Of a stretch of DNA of 64,000 nt, positions 22,494-35,900 are shown piece by piece. The DNA lies in assembly GCA_964019135.1 (NCBI GenBank), contig OZ025252.1:46350959-46414958 (forward strand), in the 5' to 3' direction. The stretch is from Arenicola marina. Taxonomy: Eukaryota; Annelida; Polychaeta; Arenicolidae. Both the position numbers and the translations under genes were made by a program. The notes under the pieces were generated by a model. The model saw nothing but the letters and a program-made list of their open reading frames with translations, ran no database searches and had not been told where the DNA came from. How positions within the stretch are numbered: the stretch's first letter is position 1; every line of letters begins with the position of its first letter.

Positions 22494-22859
22494 ATGAGCA
22501 GGAGTCAGCGAGCCCTCCTCGCACAATTCAGGTGTGGTATTTTACCGTTGGAAATCGAAACGGGGAGATTTAGAACGAAGAAAGATCAACACTCTAACCG
22601 GTACAGGAGGAGGGAAGCGCATGAACGCTTATGTCGGATATGCTCATCCGGGGAGGTGGAAGATGAGGTACACTTTTTTTGCTGCTGTCGGGAGTGTAGT
22701 ACTCAACGTGAAAACCTGTATCGGAAAGTATCTCATCCTGATTTTATGGCCCTGTCTAACTATGATAAATTGACACATCTAATACAAAACTACTGGAAGG
22801 AGGTAGCGCAATTTTTAAGCAATGCATGGATGTCCCGGCGTAGTTTGTTATATAACTAA
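22494..22859 (+). pseudogene. LINE ORF C-terminal Cys/His part
   Basis: 121 open codons with ALLAQFRCGILPLEIETGRF and RLCRICSSGEVEDEVHFFC, the CxxC..H..C cluster common at the end of such LINE ORFs, to a stop at 22859. The 3' UTR of about 300 bases follows, with a pyrimidine-rich stretch at 22920-23010. Confidence 0.78.
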
Positions 22860-23189
22860 GACATAAAAAAACAACTTAAATTAAATTTAGTCAAATACTA
22901 TTATTGTATCGTATTGATTTATTTATTGTTTTTTTGTTCTTTTTCTTCTTTTTGTTTCTTTTTTCTTTGTCATTATTATTATATAATATATATATATATT
23001 TTTCTCTCTCTCTTTTTTGGCCGATATGCGGCAGTCCTAACACCATCAATCTCACAGTCACTTGTAAGCCCGGTAGGGCTGGGTGAGGAGTTATATTTTG
23101 TGTTTAACCGGTTGTTAATGTTATCAGTTGTATTCCTCATATGTGACTTAAATAAACAAATTACTTACTTACTTACTTACTTATGCTGC

Positions 23190-26100
23190 ATATGCTTCTT
23201 GCATGTCATATCACACTTAGCCGACGATCCACTATTAATTGTAACTAAAGGCAATATGTATGTTCGATGCAAGTGACGCGAAGTGACTGTATAGAGGAAT
23301 GTTAGTACAAGAGTATTTATTTGACTTTTAAAATGCCCAGGGTAAAATTATATTTGACGCGTTTGGTGGTTGTGGCTTAAACGTTTATAGTTCGCTTCTA
23401 TAAAATGCTAGGTTGGCACGACGAAAATTGGGCATCAGGGCTTGATGTATATTGTATATGACTTGAATTTTTTTATTGTATACAAGGGTAGTCTAATAGT
23501 ACATGATATTTTAAAATTGCACTCACAGAGACCGTATAACAAATGTCTCATGTTCTCGCCTACTTAGTGCCTGACATCTTTGCTAACATTTTTTTTCGTT
23601 AAATAACCATGGTTGGTAATGGGTTACTTGTTTTTTATTTCCTTCGTTAATTCCTTCTTCGATTTGAATTAATTTTAAATCAAGTGACATATTTCATATT
23701 TCTTCGTAACAGTACGAATAACGTTCACAATTATTACACATTACAGCAGACCCAGAAATAAATCAGACAATCATCATAATTTGCGAATGCACAATAAAAC
23801 GACAATCGAATTTTCACGGGTCTAAGTAATGATCTCGCCTCTTTAGAAACCGAAAGACTGCTACACAAGTCCGCTACACAATATATATTAGTTATAGATG
23901 AAGCAGTTCACTAGAGAAGTTGCAAATGCTACACTATCTTTTTCATATCTAACAAATACCTAGACGCCAATGATACATATATATAAATGTTTTAAAGACA
24001 CGACAAACGTGCTGCACAATACACTAGTTTACTTACGCGATAATCATGCCTACCAATGCATTTACCACATGGCCAACGGCGGCCTTAGACTTTTTAGAGC
24101 AAGGCGCATTGCAACACACGTGATACCAATGAATCTCAATACACAATGTTGCTATTTGTTACATACCTGCCGACCTATTGAATCGGTTTGTACTTATTGC
24201 ACTCTTTGCAAATCACTGTCACGAAGTAAGTAACGCCGAAGAAAACGTTGACGATTGTTAAGATATCCCCGCAGGACCATGAGAAAACTTAGATATTTAC
24301 CGGTCTTTAATCTATGGACAATCTCAGCTACATCAGCGGCTCACCCATAACACATTCGACCTAAACATATGCGAGACACTCCCTCGGCTGTATACTTAAA
24401 AACCTCGATTACCGATGGACGGCTTATTTGCCACTGGAGGAACTGATTTTTCATCACAAACTTGCGATCTAAATCCCTGCTCTTTATTCCGCTCCGGAGG
24501 CGGGGCGGTTCCCGTTTGGCCGTCGCTAAATCAACGCAATCCCTCCGAGCTGGAGCTACGCGGTCCTAGATCAATAGAGACTGACAACACTCCAAGTGCG
24601 CGGCTTAAGACTTCAGCATCTCCCTTCTGTGGGCAGCCGGTTGGAAGACCTGGCTATCAAGAAATATGGTTCGCTTAACTGAGTAAACAGAAGGGTTGGG
24701 GGCGGTTTAAATTACCATGAATCTTCATTATTGGACGGGATTGCGGTTAGTTGGGATTCACGGCGCTATTTCGGTGAAGTGGTTGAACCAGGGGGCGTGG
24801 CAGTGCTTCCCTGGCCTTGTTCTGTCCTCTAATTAATGCCTAAAGGGACCAAGCAGCCATACCTGTCTCCCTTTATCACATTTTGCTGCGACTCGGGTGA
24901 TCGTTCGCTGTTTATTCCTTGCTTGTAGCCTTGCGTGCTATAAACGATTCAGTCAAAGGCGTTAATGACTATTTATGGAATTTATACCGCGACGTGGCAA
25001 TTTTATCGTTAACAACGTCCCGTATGACAGAATGGGCGTCGACCTCTCTTTGCTTGAATATATTTATGTACAGCCGATATTTACTCCGAACTCGAAAACA
25101 TCTCATGGGGGTTGTTACGCGAAATGAAAATCCTAAGCCTATGCTTGAAATGGACTTCGAATATGCATGCATGTTACGTACCTTAGGAGCTCGCTTGCGC
25201 TCGCTATAATTCATCAACCACGAGGTTCAAATGCGGTGCATTGCCAGTTTGGCCACAACCCCTCCCACACGTTGCCCTTACCATAGCATGTTAAGAAACA
25301 AACACTTAATTTTGTTCTTCTTAATATGTATCACATGTTATTAATGGAAGTAATGGACGCGGCCGCGTGACGTCACACTTGTTCCTTATTATTCCATCGT
25401 AGGTCATAGTGTTCTTGTTCCGCGTTTGGAAACAATTCCTGTTTAGATCAAGGTGGACCTTAATATCTACAGATGACCTTGGGACTTTACTATATAAACT
25501 TACTCATGCTTAAGGACAGATGTACTTATATTTTAATGCATGTATCCCACACATTAGAAATTATGGCGGTTGAGCGAGAGATGAGTGTGTAGAATAATAA
25601 TGAATATGACGAATAGGACTGCATTAGTCAGTGGACGGCTGTGTTACCGAGGAGCAAAGGGAATGCAATTTGTACATGGACCCCGCTGGCCTCTACGGCG
25701 GCCCCCGTTGCTCTGTCCAATCTTCTCAACTCATATCCCGACATGGGACACTGACACAGATCTGTCGGATTCAGGACTTCCTCGCATTGATTACTGTCCC
25801 TTTGGAAGGCGCCATGGGGCCAGCGGACCGGCCAGCCCCAGAGAGCGTGTGGGTATCAGCAGGGTTACTGGCACTCATGGCAACCGCGTGTGACTTACTT
25901 ACTCTGCTTCCTTGGTTCAAAGTCCTTGCTGCTTTAGAAACATGCGCGTGATGACAGTGTTCGGAATATACCCGGGGCGGCGGGGGGAGGGGGGGGGGGG
26001 TACTACGCTGCTGGGTTTGGGAGGTTTCCGCGGTAAAGTCCCTTCGTTTTCACTTTGAAAAAAGGCACTCGGAATGGATCGCATGATCTTTTTTTGACCC

Positions 26101-28190
26101 GCTCTGTCAGACAGGTTTTTTCCCCCACGCAAACCCGCTGTATGGGCGCAAATCCCCCCCCCCCCCCCCTCCCCAACTCCCGGTCTCGCAACTCTGAAAC
26201 TATGAGTTAGTTCCTTTTTTTGATCCGAAACGAAGCTTTATAGGGATATATTTTTTATAACGAATGCTCTCTCAGTCAAGTTGTATCGCATAGCATTTTA
26301 GACTCTCAATTTCAAGTGATATCTGTATTGCGGAGCTAACATGCATAGAGGCTAAAGCGGCATATATCGATCGCTATAGGAAATCGTGGCGTCTACAGAA
26401 CAAATATGATACATTCATCTACATTATGTAGATGAGGCAATACTATCAGCAAAAATGTACACAGAAATATGGATTGGACATTTAGGCTTGCGGTCTGGCA
26501 AAGTGAAATGTATGAAACTAGTGACACCGGCCGCGTGTTCTCGAAATAATACGACTTGTTTGCCTTTTATATATATTGCAGGAAGTAGACCGATGATAAT
26601 GGTGACCCGAATTCGAGATGAACGACGCAAGCGCTTCAAGGAAGGAGAGATGTGTGAGCGTTGCCTAAGCGTTGCTTAACCTATCATAAAAATGATATGT
26701 ACAAAGTTGGGTTATATGTGAACCCAAGGTTCAAGTAATAGTGATGTTGTTCAGTGATGCATGAAGGTGGAATAGCTAGGATAATCCATGGTTTGAAACA
26801 TTATGAACCACCATGAACCGCCAAATATGAACCAGGGTTTCTAACCCTGGTACAGTGGGGGTTTAAGTCGACTGTATTTAAGCTTGTTAGATTCAAGATG
26901 TTGGCCAGGGTGATTCAATGGTATACTCTGGTAAATTGTTAATTAAGTTTCCACTGACTAAAACAGTTGTTCTTTGATGAGATCAATGCGGTCAAATTGC
27001 GTCATTACTAATTGGTTTGGCGGGGGTTACATCAACGTTGGGACGAAGTGAATGCAACAAGCGGCACTGCAACTAACCTACGCTATGACCTTTCAATCAA
27101 CCGCCCTCTTGTCCCATCTGCTCCTCGAGCGGAACACAATAGGCACCCCGATTGCATGCGTGCACCCAACCCGTGGGGCACGGTTTTATCTGGGACAAGA
27201 GCGAACGCTTAAAAATAACCCAACTAATCCGTGATATAGAACAACGCGGAGTCGGAATGTTTGATAGTCAATCACACTTTAAGGCCATTAAAACATCTTG
27301 GGTAAGGAGGATAATCTGTAGCGACGAAAATTGGAACTTTCTAGCCAGAGCACATTTAGGCACCCTGGGTAAAGATTATCTCTGCCTACACTACACGGCA
27401 ATACAAAGCTTCTTCATTCTCTGTAAATTTACTGTCTGAAGCGTTGCTTAAACGTTGTTCACCGCAGAGAATCCGAGTGACGTCACAATGCTTCGTTTTC
27501 GTAGGAAACGAAACAAAACTTAGTTTCTCAGCCGTGTTATCCCATCCTAACAATATTTCGTCATTGCGATGGCGCAAACGAATGAAAAATATGAGTATTC
27601 TCCTGTTGTCTATGGGCCAGATCTCTGAAGCACCTAGGTTTGATTTGGAAGTTTCTAATCCTCCATACCTGACATGATAGATTAAATCTCATACACTCTG
27701 AATTGGCAAGTTGAACCAACGATAATTCGGGCTACGAACCCTTCTCGCGATAAGCAAATATATAGGCAAATTGCAAACATTCCGGTGTGTGGTTCAGTTT
27801 ATCGCCAAAACCATTAGCTGTTAAATTCGCAATATTAGCCAAACGGGTTCCCAAGTCATGAGATAACATAAACCGAGGGAGAGGCCTGGGCATATGGGCC
27901 ATTGCGGCGGTTCTGTGGGCAGATATCCCGTGTGGACCTAGAGCAGCCGACGTGACGATAATTGCCACGTTGTAATAGACAAATCCAGGCTGTCAATCAC
28001 TCACTAACGTCACTGAAGCTTTTATCCAAACGTGTGGTGCGAAGAAGTCTTCCACGTGCGGACAAACAAGTCCGACAAACAAAGCAGCATGTCACCTTGT
28101 TGTCCGTTTCAGAGATGAGTATACCCTCACTTGTACCATCTGCTGTGATTGTCAATGTCCTACTCACGACTAAAGAAAAAAGACAAGCGT
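23190..28190. other. 5-kb gene-poor stretch
   Basis: No coding exon or RNA gene I can support on either strand. Holds poly(G) near 25985-26000, poly(C) near 26155-26170, and perfect TGACGTCA sites at 25368 and 27478. Confidence 0.45.
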
Positions 28191-28195
28191 GGGCG

Positions 28196-28260
28196 GGCTT
28201 AGCTCAGAGTGTTGATTGGTCTATTGTCCGGTATCGTTCGAACTCACTCCTACATGACAA
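28196..28260 (+). repeat. tRNA-like SINE head (weak)
   Basis: TTAGCTCAGAGTG resembles a polymerase III A box and CGTTCGAACTCACTCC a B box, at near-tRNA spacing. The strand does not fold into a full cloverleaf, so a SINE remnant is more likely than a tRNA gene. The body is not recognised. Confidence 0.42.
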
Positions 28261-28559
28261 CCTGGGCTGAACATTAATCTGTCGTCGCGGGTCATTCTCG
28301 CCGCGCCATCTGCCGGTCAGGGGGACACCGCCGTATAGGTTGTTGGGATTAATTTTACCTTTGGGCCTCACCCTTGAGGTCGTTTCCTGGTGAATTAGTG
28401 CCAGTGTAGTGAGAAAGGACCGCCGGCCCCCCAACGCAGGTCAAGAGAAGCTACAGGTCACGTGACCCATCAGTGCTAAATATGAAATTGAATTTCGCGG
28501 CATTGCGACTCGCGGGAGCCGAGTCGGTGGGTTGTTGGTTGTATATTCAGGACGCGTTA

Positions 28560-28800
28560 ACCACTTTTGGTCATATCTTGTCAATGAAAGAAGGAAGGGA
28601 GAGTAGAGCCATGTCCCCGGGGATAAATGACCCTTACTCTTTGCGAAGAAAGACATGGGATCTTTATCATGCGGCCCTCACAGACCTGGCCAAGGCTGGG
28701 TGCGAACCACCGATCCCCTTCCCCGTTAGGCTCTCAGGCGGCCAAAGCACTCCAGGCGAGCGGTCTAACCCCAGCCGAGTCGGTGTTACGGTTACGATGC
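28560..28800 (-). repeat. tRNA-derived SINE
   Basis: On the minus strand GGCTGGGGTTAGACCGCTCG (A-box-like, about 28756-28776) precedes GGTTCGCACCCAGCC (B box, about 28694-28708). The longer spacing fits Leu/Ser-type tRNAs with a long variable arm. A body continuing to about 28560 follows. Confidence 0.5.
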
Positions 28801-28809
28801 GAATTGTCT

Positions 28810-30230
28810 GATGCCATGTGGCATCAGATCGTCTTTGCAGAGAAGCATCGATTACACCTTGCAGTGGTAGGAACGAACAAGAGTACCGATTATAGAGCAT
28901 GTATGTGGTGAGTATCGTATGGAACGCCTGGCTGGTGGGCCGTTTCTGCAACGACAATTTGTGTTATGCTGATAAACTCGCTTGCTATGAAATATGAGTA
29001 GGCCATCCATTCGATGTCTCTGTTTCTTCAGTGTGCAGGCCAATGGGTTGGTTTGATACATCGTGTTTGTCGACGATAAACTAGCGGAAAGCTCTGTAAA
29101 TCGCGGTTGTATACTATTGATTCCCATAAATTGTTCTTTCTCGCGCAACTATCGTGTTCTTTTAACCAATAGAGTCATCCGTATATGAGCTATATTAATG
29201 TATTCTCCATAGATACGGCATCGTGTTGACCGTTGCCAGTTATATTTGCTACTGGACTTATCTCGTGCGCTATGTCGATGAAATATTCAGATGCTTCCAC
29301 ACAACCAAGCCGCCTACGGCAAATGATCAGCAGGCCATGGCTTTAGCAGATATATTTTGCATCAGTGGAAGCACTCAACCCACGTGAAGTGAAGTGAATA
29401 TAAATATGTGAATATGTGAAGGTCCCTCTCCCGTCTGTGATTTTATATTAAAGCTCATAGAATTTTATAATTCTAAAACAAAGGCCAAACTTACATTGAT
29501 GACGCAATTGCGAGGTTACTGAAGAATTTTTTTTCGGGAGAGAGGTTTAATCAGATTTTTTCGGTTTGCGACTTCATTGTGACTTTTGTTTCGTCTGCAT
29601 GACGTCATGTTCTCTTTAAACATAAAACACTGCCAAAAACAAAAATGCTGCCCCCTAACGGTTGCTTCGATTCGCATAACACAGCTCCGTTTGTCAATTC
29701 TCTTACTTTAATTCCACAGTAAAAACACGCCTGGAACGTCAGCCAAATAGCGGGCGTTTGGCACGTGATGTAGTCAAGCAGCAACGAACATGCCCACATA
29801 GTTTATAAAGGCTTAATAAATGCGGACACTTGGACACATTTATTGCGTGACCAGGTCACGTGATCCAGCAGTCTGACGCGAGAGCGACGTACAGGCAACG
29901 ATGGGATTAACCGCCGCCTAACCTCTTGCCGGACATTTTACGTAGCTTGTGCGATTTCTCGCTATTTGCCTACATCCTTATTGGAGACCTATCCGTGGCC
30001 ACAGCAAGCGCTTATAGCCTTAAATGAGACGATACGAAGATTATTTCAGGCAGAACCGGTTGTGTTCGGGTGGCGATAAATGGTTTAAGCTGCCTCCATC
30101 GCTGCCAGAGACTTCTCGATTCTGCTTATGTGACGTAGTCTGGGGGTGGGCCGGGGTTGTAGTATCCACATTATATTTGGGTGGCGAGAGGAGAGTAGAT
30201 GCCTCCTGATCGTTATACCCTTAGCCTGAA
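28810..30230. other. intergenic, nothing recognised
   Basis: No gene supported. Contains a perfect TGACGTCA at 29600-29607. Confidence 0.5.
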
Positions 30231-30234
30231 ATGG

Positions 30235-30482
30235 ATTATTTTCTTCGCCACTTGGTCATGATCTAAACCATATTCAGTGGACAAAACTCAAAAAATCAAT
30301 TTTAGGGATATGTGATGGATCCCTATCTGCCAAACGTGTTCTGCAGTCCGCCATGAGAGGTTTCGATTCAAAATGAACGCAGTTGTATATGTCATAGTAG
30401 GTGCTGCCTCACTATTTTCATCTGATCTCGGCTTGTCTTAATATGTTTAAGTATTTTAATAAATACATGTAATGAATGAATG
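30235..30482 (+). mobile_element. LINE 3' end fragment with AATG tail
   Basis: A 43-codon stretch from about 30233 reads HDLNHIQWTKLKKSILGICD and then GSLSAKRVLQSAMRGFDSK to a TGA at 30373-30375, like the C-terminal end of a LINE ORF. A UTR of about 100 bases, AATAAA and three AATG units end it. Only the last few percent of the element remains. Confidence 0.5.
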
Positions 30483-30651
30483 AAATAGATTTTTGCCCTT
30501 AAAACACTGCTAACGATTTTGTATGTCTAAATTGGGCGCAAATGTCAATTAGATATTTCTGTTAAAAAACCATCGGCGAGTGTTGAGCCAAAAGTGACTG
30601 TGTCGCGAATCGAGAGAACGCTGAATTAATCGTTATAAGATTACCTTCCGG

Positions 30652-31090
30652 CCCACAATCGTTGGACCGCCCACAGTCGTTGGATTGACCACAATCGTTG
30701 GATCGCCCACAATCGTTGGGTCGCCCACAATCGTTGGATTGCCCACAATCGTTGGATCTCTCACAATCGTCGGATCGCCCACAATCGTTGGATCTCTCAC
30801 AATCGTTGGATCGCCCACCATCTTTGCATCGCCCACAATCGTCGGATTGCCCACAATCGTTGGATCGCTTACAATCGTTGGATCGCCCACAATCGTCGGA
30901 TCGCCCACAATCGTTGAATCGCTCACAATCGTTGGATCGCCCACCATCTTTGCATCGCCCACAATCGTTGGATCGCCCACAATCGTTGGATCGCCTACAA
31001 TCGTTGGATCGCCCACAATTGTTGGATCGCTCACAATCGTTGGATCGCCCACAATCGTTGGATCGCCCACAATCGTTGGATCGCCGACAA
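30652..31090 (+). repeat. 18-bp minisatellite, about 24 copies
   Basis: Tandem GCCCACAATCGTTGGATC units with point variants. A distinctive variant (ACCATCTTTGCATC) recurs at 30817 and 30943, exactly 126 bases or seven units apart, showing a higher-order duplication. Because 18 is a multiple of three, long open frames appear in several frames on both strands (for example GDPTIV repeats). They lack start context and domains and are not called as genes. Confidence 0.95.
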
Positions 31091-31765
31091 CATATGTGCT
31101 TCCTTTGTCCTGCCGCAGGAATACCGAGCTATCTACACACTACGCACTATTTTCGATTCCTCTACGTATGCAAGCATACACGTCACGTGGTATCGTGGGC
31201 GTGCTCGATCATTTCAAGGATTGCAAATTGAGTTGGTGCTGGGTGCTCACTCTGTCGGCTGCAGGGACGTGGCGTTAGCCAACACCTTTTAGGGGTGTTG
31301 CAATATGTATGCGCACTGTCTATAGAGCACTGTCAAATGGGTAACGGTCGTTTATTTCGTAAATAGGATTATGTCGGTTTTGGTATGTTTACCGGGCGGC
31401 ATGAAGTGTCAAGCTGACGGCAGTGAGGCATTAATATGCAAGACGAATCTATTATTCATATCATATGCGATTGTCACAGTCCTACTTTATTTGACTTCCG
31501 CCAACAAACGAGACGCGATGAAATATATTGATACGTCATTATTTAGATAATATTCAATGTATCAGCAGTATATGGTGTCCAAGGACGCACGCAGGATGAA
31601 ACAAAGGAGGAGTGGGGGGGGGGGGGGAGTCCACTTCGGAGAAAGAGATGTGTCTGAAGAACTTAGGGCCACACCAAAACTTAAAGGACGCCCGTCGCAT
31701 TGCTAAAGTGGAGTACGAGTGTCACTAAACATAAGCCTCCACTCTCCAATGGTGGGGCAGGGGTT
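31091..31765. other. intergenic with poly(G)
   Basis: Contains poly(G) at about 31614-31627 and a small hairpin near 31279-31300 (CAACACC..GGTGTTG). No gene recognised. Confidence 0.5.
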
Positions 31766-31858
31766 GCCCCTGGCGATGGCGCGGGAGGCGGTGCCCCTGG
31801 CGAGGGCGGGGGAGGCGGTGCGCCTGGCGATGGCGGGGGAGGCGGTGCCCCTGGCGAT
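31766..31858 (+). repeat. 27-bp minisatellite, 3.4 copies
   Basis: Units begin GCCCCTGGCGATGGCGGGGG. On the minus strand the repeat reads as proline-rich SPGAPPPPP; no supporting gene structure surrounds it. Confidence 0.9.
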
Positions 31859-32717
31859 TCCTGATTTGCCCAATGAAGAATAACTATCAACTTTCAACGT
31901 TCAATCATTCGTTTATTTGCTTGTGACAAGGGAATCTGTAGTAATACAAGGTAATATGTTATATATAACTAAACCATGATGATTTATGACAAATGATTAT
32001 GGGCACTCAGCGACATCACTAATTTACATTTCTCTTTAAAATTACACATTTCTATTTAAAATATGCTTCGTTGTAATTGAGCCAATAGCAGTGAATGCTT
32101 GTTTAATTTCTTGTCGAGATGGTGATCAATAAACAAATAGCCCAACCCCTACGGGCGAAGGCGTAACGATGATGCCGCGTATAACGAACGCCTGTAACGT
32201 ATCAGTTCTTAGATGTTGGTATCAATTGTTAGGTGCTGCAGGAAATAAAAACATATGGATGTCCTCCCACAAATTTCGTTATAAACAACCACAACACGTG
32301 ATAGATGACTCCCTGTGGATCTTGACGTATCTGCTAGCGATATATACACATTACACCACTTACGAGAAGTATTATAATAAAATAATGATGATCTTTTATA
32401 ACAATTACTTACTTACACGAAGTATTACAATTCATATAAACACATCAAGTTAATGACATAACGTTTTTGCACAAGACGCGTTTATAGGAATGTACACTAA
32501 CCGTATTGCCTAATATAGGTCCCCAATCCAAATTATTATCCTAACCCCACCGCGAAACATAAACTGAACAATTTCAATATTAATGAATAAATGGGTAACA
32601 CATTTGGGTAATTACTCTGCGGAGTGGGGGCATAAAATCGTCCTGTTTGCTACCGACTCAGCAAGTAACACTTCAAGTTGGTAGGAATGATATTCGGCTC
32701 TGTCCAGTAATTGTATA
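31859..32717. other. 3' flank of prohormone-4 gene
   Basis: Probably includes the 3' UTR of the minus-strand gene. Candidate AATAAA hexamers on the minus strand lie near 31911-31916 and at 32718-32723. No other feature recognised. Confidence 0.4.
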
Positions 32718-32723
32718 TTTATT
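32718..32723 (-). terminator. AATAAA directly after prohormone-4 stop
   Basis: On the minus strand the stop TAA is followed at once by AATAAA. If used, it would give a very short 3' UTR; the next candidate is about 800 bases further, so usage is uncertain. Confidence 0.35.
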
Positions 32724-32917
32724 TTAGGCGAATCCGCTCTTGAGGAGGCGGGAGAATATGAAATGGACCTCGCCCCACGCGTTGGGCGGCATGTCGAAGA
32801 GCTTCTCAAGGACCTCTTCTCTGTTCCTGCGCACGGCGTCCAATGCCTTGCGCAAGTTGACGGCATCCTTGCTGGACAGGCCCACGCGGCGCCGGAAGTC
32901 ATCCACGGTCTGACTCA
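32724..32917 (-). CDS. prohormone-4 coding exon 4 (C-terminal region)
   Basis: Acceptor CTCGTTACAG. Encodes VSQTVDDFRRRVGLSSKDAV, then ALDAVRRNREEVLEKL and ends FIFSRLLKSGFA before TAA at 32726-32724. The SQTxDDF opening and LLKSGF ending recall the family's conserved C-terminus. RR pairs occur, but no peptide is predicted here. Confidence 0.9.
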
Positions 32918-35900
32918 CTGTAACGAGAACGTACGCCATATTGACGTCAACGAGACGTGGAACGAGATTGAGGCATACGCGCGGAAAACGGAAGCCACCT
33001 AGTGGTAAATCTGGTAGGTTAAAAAAGTGTAACACTCCATGTAACAGAAAAGAAAGGAAACGAATTGCTACAAGGTGGCCACAAGCACGAGATCAGAGAT
33101 ATAGAACAATGATAGAAGCAGGCTTTGACACCAAAAAGATGACCCTATATATATTGCAAATTTGGTGTAAACACCCACAACCATGACATCATATTTCAAG
33201 GATATCCTTAGTATCTCTATAATAGTCTACTGGTGCACTTGATTTGATTTAACTGGCATTGTAAGATGAACGCAATGAAATTACTCAATTTAATCAAGTG
33301 AATTTAATCTGAAGTTGACTACGTCTTAGTTACACATGTTTATTCAACGATGGTTGCAGACACATGTTTATCACAACTCAATAGTAACGCATAGGGACAA
33401 TATTTTTGATTAAGTCGTAACTTTCATTAAAGAGCCTCATTGACCTTGCATGGACAAATCCTTCCAAATATGTTTGTCAGCCTCTGACCATATCTGACGG
33501 TATGACCACAGGCCTCTCCTGTGCTTTTCTTACTTGTTCCATCGGAAGCAGACAAATGGGGGCAGGAAATTGCTTGTTTCGGGTACGCCCTGGACTGGGT
33601 CATAAATCTATCGCCTCTGCGGTATTAGAGGCAGACATGACACGCACAGAGCGCCACCTAGCGGTTGCGTCGCGGGAACGGCGCTGCAGACGCCCATGAA
33701 CCATCTTGGCGGATTTTCCGGCAGACGCCGTGGGACGCATCCGTCTTAGTTAGACTGTCGGCTGAGGGTGTCCGAGACCAAGTCGCCAGGGTCCAGACCA
33801 TCCTCAAGACCACTGCTCCGGACTTCGCCCCTCCCCCCCACCCCCCTCGACCCTTCATCCGCCACCCCTCCCTCCATCAACGGTCAGCTGCAGGAGTCCC
33901 GTACATCCCGTCTACCGACCACGGTCGAAATAATAACATCCTCACACCGAAAAATGCCATTGCTGTCGTCACACACCTCTCTCCTAGCAATGCCATGGCA
34001 ACACTCACCGCCTGTCCCTTTTGATTTATTCAAGTCAGCGCCAGTCGCGGCTAATCACTGGGCGCCCTCGCGATTACATCGCCGCGCCCTTGTTACGGTA
34101 GTAGGAGCACAGGACGTGGTGGCGGGGGTGGGGGGGGGGGCGGTGGCGCTGGTGGCGGTGCTGGTGGGTGTGTGGGTGAGGAGAGGGTAGTAGCGGTGGC
34201 AGTGGCAGAAGAATTTGTCAAAAAGAAGGACTGAGGGGGTTAAGGGACGGGACGTCGTATGATGTCTCCGTGTCCCGGTGGCTTGAGGACTGATTAGAAT
34301 GGAAGGTACATCGGGACTTCAAGGGGACTTCTTCAATCTTCGATGACTGGTCATCAGCCTTTAAGTCGCCATTGCCCCTCAACACCCCACTCCCAACCAA
34401 CCCAAGCGCCACCCTTCCAGGCCCCAACACTCTCAGCTCAAACCCCCATCAGCGCAGGGATGCTTGGGCAAAGGCGGCACGCGGAGGGATACATTTACAA
34501 GCAATAAGCGAGAATAACTGATTAGCGTGAAACTCACGTTAGACATCCCTGGATCAGCAATCATTAGTTAATCATGTTAGGCAAATTTTATGTAAACCCC
34601 ATTATTATATATATATTATCGTCATTTTCATATTATTTTTGCATATATTTAAGATTTTTTTATTATTTTAAGACTTCAATTTTAACGGAAACAAAACTGC
34701 GTACAGAACTTACGACACAACGATGTCATGTCTGTGTCATTGGAAACTACAGTAGAGGCAGCACTGATTGTCAGACTGAGACTCCTGTACTGCGGATCGC
34801 GTTATAGATAGACTTGCGGCTTACATGGACGCTGCGGCCCACACTGCACATCACACTATGGGAAAACACTGGGGAATATACTGAGACTAACACTGGGGTA
34901 ATAAATTGAGCGATGCATTGGGAAATGAATGCGAAGGAGCACAGAGCAATACAATGGGTGCCATTGTATTATTTGGGGAAGATCGTGACGGACGGATATG
35001 TCTGTATCACCAAAGATATGTGTGCATCACAAAGGCCCTATAGTGACATCGCTCTATCTCACGGTAACGACATTTCCGAATTAAGTAACGAAAAACTATG
35101 TAAAAGGAAAAGCAGCAAGCGTTATCAGGAAGAGCACGAGACCGACGGTCATGATATATATAACACGTGTCACAGTGTCCCAGGCACTGCCGAAAGTTCA
35201 GGACTGCTCTCCCAAGTCACCACCGAGCTGGTGCCCTTTCACCGACATCGCCGTGCTTTGTTAAATTGGCAAGGTCAGTCATCGACTTAACATTTATAAT
35301 GTATGGATGATTTCCCACCCGGCCAATTTCAACAGTGCCTGCGGCAAAAACAAGATGGTAGCCAACGTGGCCATGAGAGCACCAGCCGAACGCATGAAAA
35401 TTGCATAAGACTACAGAGCGATGATATCGGGTCAAGGACGTGTGGATAATTTCATTTTATCCGTCCGGTCAGGGTGGGCATCCAATGGGACGTCCCACTT
35501 CATTGTCTACGTGCGTCGAGGTAATATAATATTCCAGGCGAGGTACGAATATGATGAAAAGAAATTTATATGTGGATTGACACATCCGTCCATTGCAAAC
35601 CCTCCAGGGGTGAGGTCGTAGTGGGGTTGAGAGGGAGGGGAGGGGGGGGGGCGGGCATGTCCTGGCATGGGCACGTGTATTATTTATTCATGGCGCATCA
35701 AAGGGCGGCGGCTTCTGACGTCATAGGGCGTTGAGGGAGAGTAAGGTTTTCTATTCCTTACGCGTATTTTTCTACAAAAACTTTGTAGCGTGACATGGAC
35801 CCCGTAAGGCTGAACGCAGCCGACCGGTGGGAAGAAAGGGGCCGGAGAACAGTAGATTCATTTGCTATTACCCTACAACCCTGAAGTATGACCCATGCCT

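Larger units (their letters stand above)
21204..23182 (+). mobile_element. 5'-truncated LINE with TTAC tail
   Basis: A non-LTR retrotransposon that lost its 5' half, including the endonuclease. Reverse-transcriptase motifs appear in order: FIDIEKAFD (motif A), GVRQGDTLSPTLFNLYINDL, and YADD in LLYADDIVLLAES, then WCKKWKLSLNINKS. The C-terminal part has a cysteine/histidine cluster (CRICSSGEVEDEVHFFCCC). The 3' end has AATAAA-like bases and a (TTAC)n tail at 23161-23182. The QGDTLSP..FNLYINDL wording suggests the I/Nimb group, but this is from memory. A 113-bp tandem duplication and at least one further frameshift break the ORF, so this copy is dead. Confidence 0.88.

Noticed and set aside
24415-25951. 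Several 80-110-codon frames
   Set aside because: No domain, no splice context, no overlap with recognised genes.
30633-31278. Open frames of 145-197 codons on both strands
   Set aside because: Created by the 18-bp repeat; no start context, splice sites or domains.
34913-35290. 125-codon frame in a prohormone-4 intron
   Set aside because: On the strand opposite to the gene; no domain or splice signals; length expected by chance.
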